DNA of 64,000 nt from an uncultured Clostridia bacterium (GCA_938049335.1 CALIYX010000024.1:62001-126000), one strand, 5' to 3'; numbered from the stretch's first letter, positions 1 through 8,612 are shown. Translations and numbers: made by a program. The notes: generated by a model not told the origin, from the letters alone.

Positions 1-1092
1 TACCTTCTTACCGTCCTTCATTACCTTGTCAAGAACCTTATCAAAGAGGATCTTCTGACGCCAATTCTGCTCGTCAGCATATGTTTCGATATCCTTACCG
101 AAAGCCTTCTTGAAGCTCTCCTCATCATATCCGTTATCCTCAAGGATCTTTAGAATTTCCTTCTTGTATTCTCTGTTGCTGAGCGAAATATTCTCTGAGC
201 GAGCTATGCTATACATAACCATTCTATTAAATACTATGTTCTTAGCATATTCTTGCTTTAGCTTCTCAAAACCCTTCTTGTCAGTTCTCATTACTGTCTT
301 GAGATATGTTTCCCACTGCATTCCATAGTTCTGAGCCTGAGCCTTGTATGATTCCTCTAGCTTATTAGCCTGTGACATAGCTTCATTAAGTTCCTTCTCA
401 GGATACTTCTTAGCCTTAGACTTGTCTATTATTCTGCTCCAAAGCTCCTGCTTAACTGTGGAGTCTATGCTCTTCTGCTTCTGATTAAGAAGCTCCTTCT
501 TAACACCCTCTTTGTATTCCTTGACTGTTGTATACTTGGAATTCTTCTTTACAAATTCTTTATTTAGTTTAGGAACTGAAATCTTCTTCTTGCTGTTAAT
601 TGTTACTTTGAATTCTACAGCTTTACCCTGAAGGTCAGTCTTACCATAGTCATCAGGGAATTTTAGGTTTAGAGTCACAGAATCTCCCACATTCTTACCA
701 ATCAGACCCTCGACAAAACCGTCTATCATCTGAGTTGTACCAACTGTTATGTCAGTTGATTCACTGCTACCACCCTCAAACTCCTTGCCGTCTATTTTGC
801 CAACAAATGAGATGTTAATTGTATCTCCATTTTCAACCTTACCTGTCTTGGAGTTCTCAGTCTTTGCAGCCTTCTGAAGTCTTCTCTGAATTTCTACATC
901 AACCTCTTCATCAGTAACGCTGGCCTTCTGGCTAGTGTACTCTAGTCCTTTATAATTGCCAACCTTGACGTATTTGCTTAGATCGTAGTTGTATTCTTTG
1001 GGCTGCTTATTGTTAACAAATACTAGTATAATAGCGATAACAGCAACGATTGCAACAACAACGCCTGATCCTATAAGCAATTTCTTGTTCAT
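1..1092 (-). CDS. Membrane-anchored FKBP-type peptidyl-prolyl isomerase, trigger-factor-like (C-terminus cut by window edge)
   Basis: The minus-strand reading frame stays open from ATG at 1092 to the window edge, giving 364 codons with no stop. A short basic N-terminus and one hydrophobic segment (about residues 4-26) are followed by a spacer, an FKBP domain at about 88-172 (GDTINISFVGKIDGK, FVEGLIG, FPDDYG) and a long Lys/Glu-rich helical region. This order (FKBP, then a helical chaperone-like part) resembles trigger factor, but the N-terminal ribosome-binding domain is replaced by a membrane anchor, so an extracytoplasmic folding role is inferred. The anchor has no Cys lipobox. A GAGGAAGG ribosome site lies 6-8 nt upstream of the start. 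Confidence 0.75.
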   Translation of the reverse strand, partial: MNKKLLIGSGVVVAIVAVIAIILVFVNNKQPKEYNYDLSKYVKVGNYKGLEYTSQKASVTDEEVDVEIQRRLQKAAKTENSKTGKVENGDTINISFVGKIDGKEFEGGSSESTDITVGTTQMIDGFVEGLIGKNVGDSVTLNLKFPDDYGKTDLQGKAVEFKVTINSKKKISVPKLNKEFVKKNSKYTTVKEYKEGVKKELLNQKQKSIDSTVKQELWSRIIDKSKAKKYPEKELNEAMSQANKLEESYKAQAQNYGMQWETYLKTVMRTDKKGFEKLKQEYAKNIVFNRMVMYSIARSENISLSNREYKKEILKILEDNGYDEESFKKAFGKDIETYADEQNWRQKILFDKVLDKVMKDGKKV

Positions 1093-1227
1093 ATCATACC
1101 TTCCTCTTGAATTTATATAATTAATTATTATAAAAGTCTTACCCTCAGATTCTACCATTTTGTACAATCTTTTTCAATTAAAAAGCCGTATAATTCACTG
1201 AAAATACACAATCCCACATACTTTCAC

Positions 1228-1262
1228 AAAAAAGAGATGAACTCTTTACGGCTCATCTCTAA
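1228..1262 (-). terminator. Rho-independent terminator
   Basis: Perfect 8-bp inverted repeat AGAGATGA / TCATCTCT (1233-1240 and 1253-1260). Read on the minus strand, it is followed by a T-run (the A-run at 1228-1232). It lies just downstream of the small membrane protein gene ending at 1291. Confidence 0.75.
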
Positions 1263-1290
1263 AATAAATCACACTTGTCCAAAAACTACC

Positions 1291-1506
1291 TTATTGCAAA
1301 GTATCCTCTGTCTTCTCTTTCTTCCCCATGTTCATGCACATTGAAGCCATGGCACATGAAGAACACGCTTCCTTTCTCTTAGAAAGCTCATCATCGCTTC
1401 TATCTTCAGCATTCTTGCTAGCTACGATGACAGCTATAAAACAGAGTGCTGCAATAGCAACAGATGCAACTGCTATATATAATAAGTGACTCATAAAGTA
1501 TTCCAT
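1291..1506 (-). CDS. Small single-span membrane protein with Cys-rich tail, unknown function
   Basis: 71 residues: a hydrophobic segment at about 7-29, then an acidic/basic linker and a cytoplasmic-looking tail with the pattern CSSCAMASMC (three Cys in ten residues) and several Met. I do not recognise the family. The Cys/Met cluster suggests metal or Fe-S contact, as in the small Cys-tailed proteins found beside FeoB, but no feoAB genes are here, so this is only an analogy. It has its own terminator downstream, and a GAGGAGATGA-like ribosome site precedes the start. Confidence 0.6.
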   Translation of the reverse strand: MEYFMSHLLYIAVASVAIAALCFIAVIVASKNAEDRSDDELSKRKEACSSCAMASMCMNMGKKEKTEDTLQ

Positions 1507-1606
1507 ACAATCATCTCCTCATAAGGTCCATCAAATGTAATTATATATACATTCTACCACAAATATCAGCTTTTACACCACGCCTTGAAGAATTTCATAT
1601 AGATTT

Positions 1607-2797
1607 CTAAATAAGACCTAGAATCTCGTCAAATATTTCCTTAGCAACCTCAGCCTTTGATTTCAATTCTAATGATCTATGGCCATCCCTTGTAATCAAA
1701 GTAACTGCGTTAGTATCTGTCTTAAAGCCACTTCCAGCATCCTTTAGGTTGTTAGCCACTATCATATCAGCGTTCTTCTTGCTGAGCTTCGCCTTGGAGT
1801 TTTCTAGCATATTATCGGTTTCCATTGAAAAGCCACATAGAAACTGACCTTCTCTTTTGTTCTCTCCAAGATACTTAAGAATATCCTTTGTTCTCTTGAG
1901 AGGTATAGATAGATCTCCGTCCTTTTTCTTAATCTTGCTGTTCACATAGCTTTCTGGCGTGTAATCAGCCACAGCCGCAGCCTTTACAATTATGTCCTGC
2001 TGATCCGCCCTCTTAGTTACCTCATCAAACATATCGCTAGCTGATGAAACCTCAACAACGTTTACAAAGTTTGGAATTTCTGCAGTCGTATTAGCCTTAA
2101 CAACTGTAACCTCAGCTCCTCTTAGCATTGCTTCCTTAGCGATAGCAAAACCCATCTTGCCACTGCTGTGATTTGTTAGGAACCTAACTGGGTCTAGTGA
2201 CTCCATCGTAGCACCTGCTGTAACGAGAACCTTTTTGCCTAGCATGTCCTTTTCCCTTGCTATTTCTCTTTCAATTACATCAAAGAGAAAATCCGGCTCG
2301 GGCATTTTTCCGGCGCCCGTATCTCCACATGCCAAAAGCCCATTTTGTGGCTCTACGACGCCAATTCCGTACTTCTTAAGTTTAGATATATTGTCCTGCG
2401 TTATCTGGTTTTCGAACATAGCAGTGTTCATGGCAGGCGAAACTATCTTCTTGCACTTTGATGCTAGGAAAGTTGTTGTCAACATATCATCTGCTATTCC
2501 GTTTGCAACCTTAGCGATTACATTTGCCGTTGCAGGTGCTATCATGAAGATGTCAGCCTTTTTCGCAAGCGATATATGCTCTACATCAAATTTGAAATTC
2601 CTATCAAAGGTATCCACATAGCATTTGTTCTCCGTCAGCGTCTCAAAGACGAGCGGGCTAATAAACTCGCAAGCATTCTCAGTCATTATTACGTTCACAT
2701 CTGCTTCTGTCTTTGACAAGGCACTTACTAGATATGCAGTTTTATACGCTGCGATTCCACCGCTTACTCCTATAATTATCGACTTATTCTCAAACAT
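1607..2797 (-). CDS. coaBC: Bifunctional phosphopantothenoylcysteine decarboxylase / phosphopantothenate-cysteine ligase
   Basis: 396 residues, the usual length for Dfp/CoaBC, two consecutive steps of coenzyme A synthesis. The N-terminal FMN flavoprotein domain has the GVSGGIAAYK start, the active-site His in VEHISL, the PAMN substrate loop and LLACGDTGAGKM with the catalytic Cys. The C-terminal ligase domain begins near residue 186 (KVLVTAGAT) and carries the NHSSGKMG nucleotide-binding motif and the K-KKDGD-type loop. ATG is preceded by AGGAGCAAAA. It follows a HAD hydrolase gene by about 15 bp, suggesting co-transcription. Confidence 0.95.
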   Translation of the reverse strand: MFENKSIIIGVSGGIAAYKTAYLVSALSKTEADVNVIMTENACEFISPLVFETLTENKCYVDTFDRNFKFDVEHISLAKKADIFMIAPATANVIAKVANGIADDMLTTTFLASKCKKIVSPAMNTAMFENQITQDNISKLKKYGIGVVEPQNGLLACGDTGAGKMPEPDFLFDVIEREIAREKDMLGKKVLVTAGATMESLDPVRFLTNHSSGKMGFAIAKEAMLRGAEVTVVKANTTAEIPNFVNVVEVSSASDMFDEVTKRADQQDIIVKAAAVADYTPESYVNSKIKKKDGDLSIPLKRTKDILKYLGENKREGQFLCGFSMETDNMLENSKAKLSKKNADMIVANNLKDAGSGFKTDTNAVTLITRDGHRSLELKSKAEVAKEIFDEILGLI

Positions 2798-2812
2798 TTT
2801 TGCTCCTAAATC

Positions 2813-3724
2813 TTATTCATTAAGATGCTTTGGTACAGAGTTTTTGTCAAAGCTATACTTTGATTTCTCATCCTTACATATCTTATCAGCAATGCTTCCA
2901 ATTCTATTCATTATCCAAAGATAGGTCTGTGAACCTTCGCTATAGTCGGCTTCTGAGTAGCCGTCTATTCTATCGTTCTTATGCAGGATATCTACCTGCT
3001 TAAAAGCATTTATATCGCCCTTAGGGTAGATTGCATATGTCGATCCACCGTTCCCTCTTACAACAGAAAATGCAGGGATATCACTTGGTCCATCTGCAAT
3101 ATAGATCATATTCTTAAGTTTGACCCTTCTAGCATCCTCTGGCATGGCGATATTTACATCTATCTCTGGGTGCTTGTTAACACCCTTGTTTATCTCAAAG
3201 ATTGCTCTCGTCTTTGTCGTATTATCAACAGTGTAGCCTATTTCTGCGATTCTTCTTACTCCATTTTGCTCATCTTCTATGAACTCGCAGCCCCAAATAC
3301 CGTCAACATATTCAGCAATTTCACTACCCTGTATTATAGCTGCCATTCCCGTGCTTACTATATAGTGCTCTAGCTTAATACCGCACTCTCGATAATCCTC
3401 ATTCTGGTCAACAAAATCCTTAGTCTTTGTAAATAGCTCAGGTATGCCTGGATAAAACTTCAGTTCCTTGCCGAAGCTTTTTAGCTTTTCGTTGTTAAGT
3501 CCCTGCATACGGCCATCTCTAGCATCTCTGATAAACTGATTGAGGTAGATTGTTTCAGGATTTACCCTTACTCCCTGCTCGTTCATATACTTTGCTGGAA
3601 GCAATCCAACTTCTCCCCAGAAGCTCTTTTCGTCTATTCCGTAGTACTTAAATATTGGCTCCTGCATGTATCCATTTAGGAGCGTCTTGTCAAAGTCCCA
3701 CACTACCGCAATTATATTTGCCAT
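2813..3724 (-). CDS. HAD-superfamily hydrolase, substrate unknown
   Basis: 303 residues from ATG 3724, chosen because GAGGT sits 8 nt upstream and the protein then begins MANIIAVVWDFDKT; the frame extends 45 nt further upstream but overlaps the terminator stem. Motif I is DFDKTLL, with Asp nucleophile and Asp acid/base; motif IV is ADGPSD. The long insert between them (about residues 20-120) is a cap domain. This looks like a cytoplasmic phosphatase/phosphohydrolase; nothing in the sequence fixes the substrate. Downstream coaBC is probably in the same transcript. Confidence 0.75.
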   Translation of the reverse strand: MANIIAVVWDFDKTLLNGYMQEPIFKYYGIDEKSFWGEVGLLPAKYMNEQGVRVNPETIYLNQFIRDARDGRMQGLNNEKLKSFGKELKFYPGIPELFTKTKDFVDQNEDYRECGIKLEHYIVSTGMAAIIQGSEIAEYVDGIWGCEFIEDEQNGVRRIAEIGYTVDNTTKTRAIFEINKGVNKHPEIDVNIAMPEDARRVKLKNMIYIADGPSDIPAFSVVRGNGGSTYAIYPKGDINAFKQVDILHKNDRIDGYSEADYSEGSQTYLWIMNRIGSIADKICKDEKSKYSFDKNSVPKHLNE

Positions 3725-3744
3725 AAAATTACCTCGATAATTGC

Positions 3745-3779
3745 AAAAAAGACCCGGGAGAATTCTCACCGGATCTGGA
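3745..3779 (-). terminator. Terminator of the infC-rpmI-rplT operon
   Basis: On the minus strand the sequence GATCCGG-TGAGAATTCTC-CCGGGTC forms a long nearly perfect stem and is followed by six T (A-run at 3745-3750). It sits between the rplT stop and the HAD gene start. Confidence 0.8.
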
Positions 3780-3789
3780 TATTAAAAAT

Positions 3790-4149
3790 TTATTTTGCGC
3801 AAGCTTTCTTTGCTGTTTCACATAGCTGTGTGAATGCTGCTGCATCATAAATAGCCATCTCTGATAGCATCTTACGATTGATTTCGATTCCGCTCTTCTT
3901 GAGACCATCCATCAAACGGCTGTATGAAAGATCGTTCTGTCTAGCAGCTGCATTAATTCTTGCAATCCACATCTGACGATACTGTCTCTTCTTTAGCTTT
4001 CTACCAACATATGCAGATCTAAGAGCTCTCATTACAGCAGGATTGGCTGCTCTAAATGTCTTGCTCTTGGAACCGTAATATCCCTTAGCTAACTTTAAGA
4101 TTTTTTTATGTCTGCGGTGTGCAGTTACACCCTTTTTTACTCTTGCCAT
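3790..4149 (-). CDS. rplT: Ribosomal protein L20
   Basis: 119 residues, standard bL20 length, very basic, beginning MARVKKGVTAHRRHKKILK and containing the conserved RKLKKRQYRQMWI and INAA segments. It binds 23S rRNA early in 50S assembly, and in Bacillus it also represses its own operon by binding the infC leader. Here it is the last gene of infC-rpmI-rplT, 21 bp after rpmI, with a GGGAGGAAG ribosome site and a terminator immediately downstream. Confidence 0.98.
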   Translation of the reverse strand: MARVKKGVTAHRRHKKILKLAKGYYGSKSKTFRAANPAVMRALRSAYVGRKLKKRQYRQMWIARINAAARQNDLSYSRLMDGLKKSGIEINRKMLSEMAIYDAAAFTQLCETAKKACAK

Positions 4150-4170
4150 TTTACTTCCTCCCGATCCTGA

Positions 4171-4371
4171 TTATTTAGCCATTGATCTTAGCATTCTCTT
4201 AAGATCAGCGCTTGATGCCAAAGTAGCCTTACGAAGGCCTCTCTTTCTCTTAGCTGTCTTCTTTGTAAGCTTGTGCGCCTTAAATGCCTTATTTCTCTTT
4301 ATCTTGCCGCTTCCTGTAAGTTTAAGTCTCTTGCATGCTCCTCTGTGAGACTTCATCTTATTCTTTGCCAT
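4171..4371 (-). CDS. rpmI: Ribosomal protein L35
   Basis: 66 residues, highly basic, with the bL35 features KMKSHRGACKR and the TKKTAKRKRGLRK core. It is a component of the 50S subunit. It lies between infC and rplT in the canonical order and is preceded by AAGGAGG. Confidence 0.98.
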   Translation of the reverse strand: MAKNKMKSHRGACKRLKLTGSGKIKRNKAFKAHKLTKKTAKRKRGLRKATLASSADLKRMLRSMAK

Positions 4372-4448
4372 TGCTGGAACCTCCTTATTATGAATAGCAC
4401 CCTGCGTGCCCTACTCGTGTTGAATTTACATGTCAATCAAATTGAATA

Positions 4449-4955
4449 CTAATTTTTTGGTGCTAAGAACATCACCAAGCTGCGACCTTCCATAACAGGG
4501 CGCTTATCAACCACTGCTACATCCTCGCAAAGCTCAGCAAATTTGTCCATAACCTCTCTACCTAGTGAAGTATGTCCAAGTTCTCTTCCTCTGAAACGAA
4601 GGCTTACCTTAACCTTGTCTCCAGCCTTAAGGAACTTAGATGCTGTGCTTGCCTTAACCTGTATATCGTGAGCCTCAATGAAAGTGCTCAATCTGATTTC
4701 CTTAACCTGTGTGGTCTTCTGTTTCTTCTTCGCTTCCTTCTCGCGCTTCTGCGCTTCGTAGCGGAACTTACCGTAGTCCAAAATCTTACAAACCGGTGGC
4801 ACAGCATTAGGTGAGATGTTCACCAAATCTAGCTTGTGCTCGTCAGCAAGCTTAAGAGCATCCTCTCTGCTCATGACTCCAAGCATGTTGCCATCCTCGT
4901 CTATAACTCTAAGTTGTTCTTCGCGTATTTCCTCGTTTATTCTGTTCTCTTTGAT
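4449..4955 (-). CDS. infC: Translation initiation factor IF-3, probable AUC start
   Basis: 168 residues if started at the ATC at 4955-4953. The family's usual N-terminus (short lead, then INEEIR) begins right there, and GGAGGT lies 6 nt upstream; the in-frame ATG at 5018 would add 21 residues encoded by the leader and attenuator. IF-3 prevents premature 30S-50S joining and rejects non-AUG starts, which is why infC often uses a rare start codon for autocontrol (AUU in E. coli). The N-domain, Lys-rich linker (KREKEAKKKQKT) and C-domain (RFRGRE) are complete. First gene of infC-rpmI-rplT. Confidence 0.9.
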   Translation of the reverse strand: MKENRINEEIREEQLRVIDEDGNMLGVMSREDALKLADEHKLDLVNISPNAVPPVCKILDYGKFRYEAQKREKEAKKKQKTTQVKEIRLSTFIEAHDIQVKASTASKFLKAGDKVKVSLRFRGRELGHTSLGREVMDKFAELCEDVAVVDKRPVMEGRSLVMFLAPKN

Positions 4956-4977
4956 GTCAGTACCTCCAAATATAAAT

Positions 4978-5003
4978 AAAAAACGGACACCTGAAGAGCC
5001 CGC
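4978..5003 (-). promoter_or_regulatory. Attenuator hairpin in the infC leader (L20-leader-like)
   Basis: Read on the minus strand, CGGGC (5002-4998) pairs with GTCCG (4988-4984) and is followed by TTTTTT, just upstream of the infC ribosome site. A promoter at 5099-5127 leaves a leader of about 140 nt. In Firmicutes the corresponding leader is a transcription attenuator controlled by L20. The hairpin is seen; L20 control is inferred from operon identity. Confidence 0.65.
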
Positions 5004-5098
5004 ATCAAAATATGTCATAAAAAAACATAGTCTTTATTAACCCATAGAAACGAAATTCATTAGGTGAGAAGCGGACAACTTCTTCTTGATACCCATAT

Positions 5099-5127
5099 AC
5101 TTTACCATCATGTCAAGCTCGTGTCAA
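5099..5127 (-). promoter_or_regulatory. Promoter of infC-rpmI-rplT
   Basis: Minus-strand -35 TTGACA (5127-5122), 17-bp spacer, -10 TAAAGT (5104-5099). Matches the vegetative sigma consensus at 6/6 and 4/6 positions. Confidence 0.6.
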
Positions 5128-5174
5128 CAATAATTTGTTAAAATACCAATATTTTTAGGATTTTATATCAAAAC

Positions 5175-5221
5175 AAAACGGCCTAGGTTTGTAAGCATGC
5201 TTACTTTCCTTTGGCCGTTTT
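5175..5221 (-). terminator. Terminator of the pilus operon
   Basis: AAAACGGCC (5175-5183) pairs with GGCCGTTTT (5213-5221). The stem has A/T tails on both sides, so it could act in both directions, but the natural client is the pilus operon ending at 5245. Confidence 0.75.
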
Positions 5222-5244
5222 AAATTAGCTTTCTAGCTTAATAC

Positions 5245-7962
5245 TTACTTTGATTTCTTAGCTCTTCTAATCATCAATGTAGATATCGAAATTGCTATCA
5301 TTGCCATTCCCGCGAAATACAAAGCATTTGTGCCTGTACCACCAGTTTCTGGCAGTGTGTATCTCGCTATTTTCGTATTTTTAATTATAAGTGTACCTTT
5401 TGAAACCGCAACACCTGAAGCCGTCTTTGATTCCGTACCATTGTTATTGCTGTAGCTGATCTTATAGTCTGAAACCGGATTTTCCACTACATAGTAACTA
5501 AATGTAACTTCTTCGCCATTTTGATTCTTACCTGTCAAAGGTAAGTCGTTATAGCTTCTTGTCCAGTTATCTGCCTTTGTCAGCCTTTCACCTGCTAGGT
5601 AGGTCTTCTCTGAAGTTCTACCGTTATCGGTTATAGCAACCTGCATTAGATCATAGGTTATTGAGCCACTTTGAACCTGTACTTCCTGCCCATTATCATC
5701 AAACCACTTCTTGGTTACCTTGATGTTAGTCTTAGGTCTCTTGTTCTTAACCGTAAAAGTCAAACTTGAGCCATCTAGCGTTACTAATGGGTTACTTGAA
5801 GTCATCGTCACGGTAAATTTACCGGATTTATCCTCAATTTTGAAGTCTATAGGAGCTGTTAGCCCTACATGGTTCTTCGGAGCCTCAACCTCGGTTAAAC
5901 GATACTCTCCTGCCTCTAGATCAGTGAATTTAAACTGTGATATATTTTTTCCTCTGCCTATTGTTACAGGTGTAAATGCTGCATCGTTTAGCTTTTCTAG
6001 CTTAAATACAGCCCCGTTCAAGTAGGAATTGGTCTCATCTAGTTTAATTATATTGATCTCTGTCCTGCGCTTTAGTTCAAGGCTTATAAGCACCTGGTAT
6101 GGTCTTGAATATGGGCTCCTTGGTGGATTATAGATATTAAGCTTTACAGATTCCATGTCCTTTTCGGAAACTTTTGCACTCTCCGAAATTATGTGGTCAA
6201 CTGCATTCCTTAGAACCCCTTCTACTGGAGTACCCTGATACTGCTTCATATAGTTTAGAGTATCTGAATAGTACCAAAATGCTTGCTGAAGCGCTGCATA
6301 GTAACCGTGATCCTGATCATTACCTTGTGTATTCATCCAAAAGGTCTGGTTATCGAGACCATAGTCTCTAAGAAGCTCCTCCTTGTGAGTTTCGCAATAG
6401 AAGTAAACCTTTCTTACTGCATCATAGAGTTCTTTCTTTCCTACTCTTGGATTCTTAGCTTTACTGTATAGAACATCAGCATTTGACTCAAGCTTTGTAT
6501 AAACAGCTCTGTCACCAAAGTTTGGAAATGTATCTCGTTCACTAAAGCAAAAAGCCTCTGCACCTTTTGAATTGTCCACATCCTTAGATACTCTCAGCTT
6601 ACCGTCAACTCCTATGAAACCATAGTACTCGTTTTCGTTAAGCGGTCTTTCTGCTTCGCCATTTCTTAAAAGCGTAGTTACTGTACCACCCTTATCAAAC
6701 CTCATAAATAGTTTGCCATCCTCATATGAGAATTTAAACTCAGATACTGGTTTATTAGGCTTAACAAAACCATTAGGAGCCTGCGTTATATACAGTCTAT
6801 AAGTATCGCCAAGATGTACATCTCGCCTGTTCATCCCTATATCTATAGCATTTGTTAGGTATTCGTGTGCCTTCTGAGTTATGTTTATCTCTACCTCTCC
6901 GCCAGGCACGACTCTCTTGAGTGCAAACTTAACCTCACTACGGTTTACTGCCCTTCCCGAGGAGTCCTCCACAAAGAAGTTTAGGCCTGTCAAAGTATTC
7001 TGTGTGATATAGACCACACCTCCACCTTGAACATAATGGATTCCAGCTGCATCAAAGTAAAACTCTGCAATTGGAGTTACCAATCTGTCATATCCACCCG
7101 GAACACTTGTTATATAAAGCTTATATCTAGGTCCGAGCTTCATGCCTGTGAATTCTACTTCTTTGTTTGATGTATTTAGTGTACCTTGCTTAAAGATAGT
7201 CTCTCTTGATCCATCTACTTCTACTAGCTTGTACCCAATTGCTCCATTTATAGGACTTCCTGTATTTGCTACAAATTTGAACTTAGCATAGGTTATCGCA
7301 AGCGCTCTAGTTCTTCTAGTGCGCGGCTGATTTTCAGGTTCTTTCAGTACGTCCTCTGCTATATTATTGATTTTCTCAGTTTTCGCAGTTTTTTTGTTAG
7401 TACTTTCATCTTTCTTTGCAACCTCAAGCACTGATACATATTCACCAAGGATAGTTGCAAATAGCTCGCCATTTTTAGGCTTAGCCTTTACATCAAATGT
7501 TATAGAAATCTTATTAAGCTTAGCATCTTTGCTATCGCTTGAGTTACTGTTTTCTACTAACACCTTGTTGCTATTTTCAGGTGCTGATTCCTTTGCATCC
7601 TTTAGCTTTAGGCGTGCCGAAGTGTAGCTAACTCCGTATGCCCCGCTATCACGATATTCCTTATCTACTTCTATTTCAGCTGACTTTAGGCTCTTTTCAT
7701 TTAGGGCTAGAGTCTTCTGATATACGACGATGAATTCCTTTACATCATTTTTACTTGATATATCTATTACCGTCTTTTCTTCTGTAGATTGGTCTTCGTT
7801 TAGCTTTGCTTCTAGGATTTCTTTATCCGTCTTAAAGTCGGAAAGCTTTTGAACCTTGCCTTCGTCTTCCTGCGCATAGGCGTAAGCAGGTATTACCTGC
7901 ATCATCATAGACAGGAGCATAAGCAAGGTTAAAAGTTTGACTGATAGTTTTTTCTTTGTCAT
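5245..7962 (-). CDS. LPXTG-anchored pilus tip adhesin with predicted thioester domain and CnaB domains
   Basis: 905 residues. A signal peptide (about 1-30) is followed by a charged spacer and two beta-rich repeats ending RLYITxxPxG (about 225-300 and 325-400). Residues about 445-620 look like a thioester domain: AFCF with Cys472 and LQQAFW with Gln559, the pattern of Cys-Gln crosslinked surface adhesins. A SpaA/CnaB-type domain follows at about 632-742 (Lys near 640, E-box YRLTEVEAP with Glu691), then a second CnaB-like domain (745-865). The sorting signal is LPETG at 870-874, a hydrophobic span and a basic tail. Its ATG overlaps the stop of the minor pilin. Covalent target binding is inferred from the family. 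Confidence 0.8.
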   Translation of the reverse strand: MTKKKLSVKLLTLLMLLSMMMQVIPAYAYAQEDEGKVQKLSDFKTDKEILEAKLNEDQSTEEKTVIDISSKNDVKEFIVVYQKTLALNEKSLKSAEIEVDKEYRDSGAYGVSYTSARLKLKDAKESAPENSNKVLVENSNSSDSKDAKLNKISITFDVKAKPKNGELFATILGEYVSVLEVAKKDESTNKKTAKTEKINNIAEDVLKEPENQPRTRRTRALAITYAKFKFVANTGSPINGAIGYKLVEVDGSRETIFKQGTLNTSNKEVEFTGMKLGPRYKLYITSVPGGYDRLVTPIAEFYFDAAGIHYVQGGGVVYITQNTLTGLNFFVEDSSGRAVNRSEVKFALKRVVPGGEVEINITQKAHEYLTNAIDIGMNRRDVHLGDTYRLYITQAPNGFVKPNKPVSEFKFSYEDGKLFMRFDKGGTVTTLLRNGEAERPLNENEYYGFIGVDGKLRVSKDVDNSKGAEAFCFSERDTFPNFGDRAVYTKLESNADVLYSKAKNPRVGKKELYDAVRKVYFYCETHKEELLRDYGLDNQTFWMNTQGNDQDHGYYAALQQAFWYYSDTLNYMKQYQGTPVEGVLRNAVDHIISESAKVSEKDMESVKLNIYNPPRSPYSRPYQVLISLELKRRTEINIIKLDETNSYLNGAVFKLEKLNDAAFTPVTIGRGKNISQFKFTDLEAGEYRLTEVEAPKNHVGLTAPIDFKIEDKSGKFTVTMTSSNPLVTLDGSSLTFTVKNKRPKTNIKVTKKWFDDNGQEVQVQSGSITYDLMQVAITDNGRTSEKTYLAGERLTKADNWTRSYNDLPLTGKNQNGEEVTFSYYVVENPVSDYKISYSNNNGTESKTASGVAVSKGTLIIKNTKIARYTLPETGGTGTNALYFAGMAMIAISISTLMIRRAKKSK

Positions 7963-8612
7963 CTAACCACCTCTCCTATCTTATTTTTTCTATTGATCAC
8001 AAGAAGTACTAGCATCCCTGTGCTTATCATCCAAAGACCGCTCCACCAGTAAGCATTATTACTATCTCTAGTATCTGGTGGTGTGTGCGGTGGGACGATA
8101 GGTTTACGTACCACTGGCTTTGGTTTTGCGCTCACGTGGCTTCTCCAAACTCCGTTTTGCCACTGTGGAACCATAACCAAAAATGGTTGCATTGTCGAAT
8201 ATTCTGCAGCTACACCTGTCTGCTTAGTTTGAACAACAAGATATATGCCGTTATTTAGGCCTGTGAAGTGTACCACTCCATCTGCTCCTGTTGTCTGTGT
8301 CATCACTGGATTTGCACCAAGGCTCTGTCTTTCCAGATTCTGCGCTAGTTTTAGCTGATCCTCGGAAGACCTTATAGTCAGCAAATCTCCGCTCCACTGG
8401 AATGGTGATTTTACTGTATAGCCTGTCCTATCAGCTTTTAGCTCAGCAACCTGATAAATTGAAAACTCTGAGCCGCTTATGCCTTTATTATTGTCAGTGA
8501 AAATTATGTCTAAGCTTGGGCTTTCGTCTGCATATACGAAATTGGAAGGTAGAATGAAAAATACAAAGCTAAAGCATAAAACTAGAACTAAACTCATTCT
8601 ATTACTTTTCAT
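7959..8612 (-). CDS. Minor pilin / pilus-associated surface protein with degenerate sorting motif
   Basis: 217 residues from ATG 8612, which overlaps the sortase stop (ATGA) and has GAAGGG upstream; an upstream in-frame start would lie inside the sortase gene. Signal peptide at about 1-29, then a CnaB-like beta domain (SEFSIYQVAEL near the start, GADGVVHFTGLNNGIYLVVQT as the typical last strands) and a Pro-rich stalk. The C-terminus has a hydrophobic span and basic tail, as in wall-anchored proteins, but the expected PxTGD/LPXTG is PPDTRD: Arg replaces Gly. It may be a base pilin, or a membrane-retained protein if the sortase rejects the motif. Confidence 0.75.
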   Translation of the reverse strand: MKSNRMSLVLVLCFSFVFFILPSNFVYADESPSLDIIFTDNNKGISGSEFSIYQVAELKADRTGYTVKSPFQWSGDLLTIRSSEDQLKLAQNLERQSLGANPVMTQTTGADGVVHFTGLNNGIYLVVQTKQTGVAAEYSTMQPFLVMVPQWQNGVWRSHVSAKPKPVVRKPIVPPHTPPDTRDSNNAYWWSGLWMISTGMLVLLVINRKNKIGEVVR

